The notes beneath the pieces are model-generated. The model searched no databases, was not told where the DNA came from, and worked only from the letters and a program-made list of their open reading frames with translations. A stretch of DNA of 7,101 nt from JALZAA01 sp046724435 (GTDB lineage: Bacteria; Actinomycetota; Acidimicrobiia; IMCC26256; JACDBD01), in contig JBKOWN010000026.1 of assembly GCA_046724435.1 (NCBI GenBank), forward strand, positions 1-7,101. The letters are read 5' to 3'. The translations under genes and the position numbers were made by a program. Shown here piece after piece: positions 6,255 through 7,101 of this stretch. Numbering within the stretch: position 1 is the stretch's first letter; every line of letters begins with the position of its first letter.

Positions 6255-6312
6255 CGCTCGGTTAGCAGACCGGTGACGAATCTCGTCCGCTCAGGGGCCA
6301 ATCAGGTCCCCC

Positions 6313-6370
6313 AATCGTTCCGGCACTGTTTACCGTCTGGCCACCTGAACGCCATGGCCCCGCCAGCATC
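6313..6370 (+). repeat. Direct repeat copy B upstream of pstS
   Basis: Second copy of the 58-base repeat (42 of 58 identical to 6196-6253), in the same orientation. It is immediately upstream of the likely pstS -10 element. Confidence 0.8.
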
Positions 6371-6371
6371 G
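6317..6371 (+). promoter_or_regulatory. Putative PHO box array B (five 11-base units)
   Basis: Units start at 6317, 6328, 6339, 6350 and 6361: GTTCCGGCACT, GTTTACCGTCT, GGCCACCTGAA, CGCCATGGCCC, CGCCAGCATCG. The 11-base phase and unit pattern are the same as in array A. The last unit ends 5 bases before a TANNNT match at 6377, so a bound PhoP-type activator would replace a -35 contact, the usual arrangement at Pho promoters. Confidence 0.65.
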
Positions 6372-6376
6372 CTTCG

Positions 6377-6405
6377 TAGCGTCCGCGCCGGAACCTCAAA
6401 GGAGG
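6377..6405 (+). promoter_or_regulatory. pstS -10 element and ribosome binding site
   Basis: TAGCGT at 6377-6382 fits the -10 consensus and no good -35 is present, in keeping with activator dependence. AAAGGAGG at 6398-6405, 9 bases before the pstS ATG, is the strongest Shine-Dalgarno sequence in the window and contrasts with the apparently leaderless genes elsewhere. Confidence 0.55.
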
Positions 6406-6414
6406 CGTGAGTCT

Positions 6415-7101
6415 ATGAAGCGCATTTCTCTCAGCCTGCGGTGGCTGCTGGCGGCGGCCCTTGCCGTCGGTCTCGTCACGTCGGGCGCGGCCGTCGCCGG
6501 AGCCGACGCTCCCGCGCAGGGCGGCTCTACGACGCTGAACGGCTCGGGATCGACATTCCAGCAGCCGTTCAACGAAGCGGCGATTGGGGCCTTCAAGCAG
6601 AAGAATCCCAACGCCACTATCAACTACTCCGGCGGAGGCTCCGGCAAGGGCCGACAGGACTTCTCCGACCAGGTCGTCGACTTTGCCGGGACGGACGCGC
6701 CGTTCAGCGCCGCTGACGCGGCCAACGTCAAGGGCGGCACGTTCTTCTACTTCCCGACGGTCGCCGGGCCGATCACGGTGTCCTACAACCTGTCGGGCGT
6801 GAAGAAGCTGCAGCTCTCGGCCGAGACGCTGGCCAAGATCTTCCAGGGAACCATCAAGACGTGGGACGACGCCGCGATCAAGGCGGACAACCCCGGTGTG
6901 AAGCTGCCGTCGACCGCGATCACCGTCGCGCACCGCTCGGACAGCTCGGGGACCACGCAGAACTTCACCGGTTTCCTCCAAGCGGCGGCACCCGGCTCCT
7001 GGACGCTCGGCACGGGGTCGACGGTCAGCTGGCCGGCGGACCAGCAAGCAGGCCAGGGCAACCCCGGTGTCGGTCAGATCGTGAAGAGCACCGACGGCGC
7101 C
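6415..7101 (+). CDS. pstS: Phosphate ABC transporter substrate-binding protein PstS (3' end outside window)
   Basis: The first 229 residues of the extracellular phosphate-binding protein that feeds the PstCAB transporter; the frame is still open at the window end. A signal peptide is clear: basic MKRISLSLR, hydrophobic core at about 10-27, and an AVAGADA region suitable for signal peptidase I near residue 32. There is no cysteine lipobox. Phosphate-contact segments typical of PstS are all present: GSGSTF at 43-48, GGGSGKGR at 73-80, GTDAPFS at 92-98, and RSDSSGTT at 174-181. The ATG has a perfect ribosome binding site. PHO-box-like arrays and a -10 lie upstream, so phosphate-starvation control is expected; pstC, pstA and pstB would be expected after the window. 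Family certain. Confidence 0.95.
   Translation, partial: MKRISLSLRWLLAAALAVGLVTSGAAVAGADAPAQGGSTTLNGSGSTFQQPFNEAAIGAFKQKNPNATINYSGGGSGKGRQDFSDQVVDFAGTDAPFSAADAANVKGGTFFYFPTVAGPITVSYNLSGVKKLQLSAETLAKIFQGTIKTWDDAAIKADNPGVKLPSTAITVAHRSDSSGTTQNFTGFLQAAAPGSWTLGTGSTVSWPADQQAGQGNPGVGQIVKSTDGA

Noticed and set aside
6152..6301. N-terminal extension of PhoU to 6301
   Set aside because: The extra 50 residues do not resemble PhoU, the family starts near the ATG at 6151, and the stretch covers repeat copy A, which is better explained as regulatory DNA.
6390..6394. GGAAC just before pstS as another SigE -35
   Set aside because: No CGTT lies 16-19 bases downstream and the site is inside the pstS leader next to the ribosome binding site.
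5964..6410. Plus-strand frame through the phoU 5' end and the intergenic repeats, with a repeated peptide because 117 is a multiple of 3
   Set aside because: Half of it is the antisense shadow of phoU and the rest coincides with the PHO-box-like arrays and the pstS ribosome binding site. No ribosome binding site or family resemblance supports it.
6262..7047. Long minus-strand frame opposite pstS
   Set aside because: It is the antisense shadow of pstS, which has signal peptide, family motifs and a strong ribosome binding site.

Overview
The window is high-GC DNA from an actinomycete-type bacterium (Actinomycetota). The main evidence is a WhiB-family gene, which is a lineage marker, together with an F420-type luciferase-like oxidoreductase, a SigE-type ECF sigma factor and an actinobacterial HtrA with a proline-rich cytosolic N-terminus. 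Several genes start a few bases after a promoter -10 element with no Shine-Dalgarno sequence, as in leaderless actinobacterial mRNAs. The deeper taxon cannot be fixed from sequence alone; an Acidimicrobiia-like or other deep-branching group is a guess.

Layout: (1) 58-1047, luciferase-like F420-dependent oxidoreductase. (2) 1137-1322, tatA, Tat export pore subunit. (3) 1402-3391, an envelope-stress operon of three genes joined by ATGA overlaps: SigE-like ECF sigma factor, membrane anti-sigma factor (RseA-like) and an exported MucB/RseB-like regulator. It ends in a 17-bp hairpin. (4) 3479-3775, a WhiB-family iron-sulfur regulator on the minus strand, convergent with the operon. (5) 3935-5137, membrane-anchored HtrA serine protease with a PDZ domain, divergent from the WhiB gene. 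(6) 5171-5446, a 91-aa protein of unknown function whose stop codon abuts that of the convergent phoU. (7) 5447-6151 phoU (minus) and 6415-7101 pstS (plus, cut by the window end), divergent around a 263-bp region with two arrays of 11-base direct repeats that resemble PHO boxes.

How the genes may work together: matches to an ECF/SigE promoter (GGAAC, 17-18 bases, CGTT) lie directly upstream of sigE, of the WhiB gene and of htrA. This suggests one SigE regulon: sigE activates itself with its own anti-sigma factor and RseB sensor, plus a Wbl regulator and the HtrA protease. The set resembles the proteobacterial SigmaE-RseA-RseB-DegS circuit combined with the mycobacterial sigE-rseA-htrA-tatB neighbourhood. 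The anti-sigma factor has lost all three zinc ligands of the usual HxxxCxxC motif. The right-hand part is a phosphate-starvation module with its own putative PhoP-type operators.
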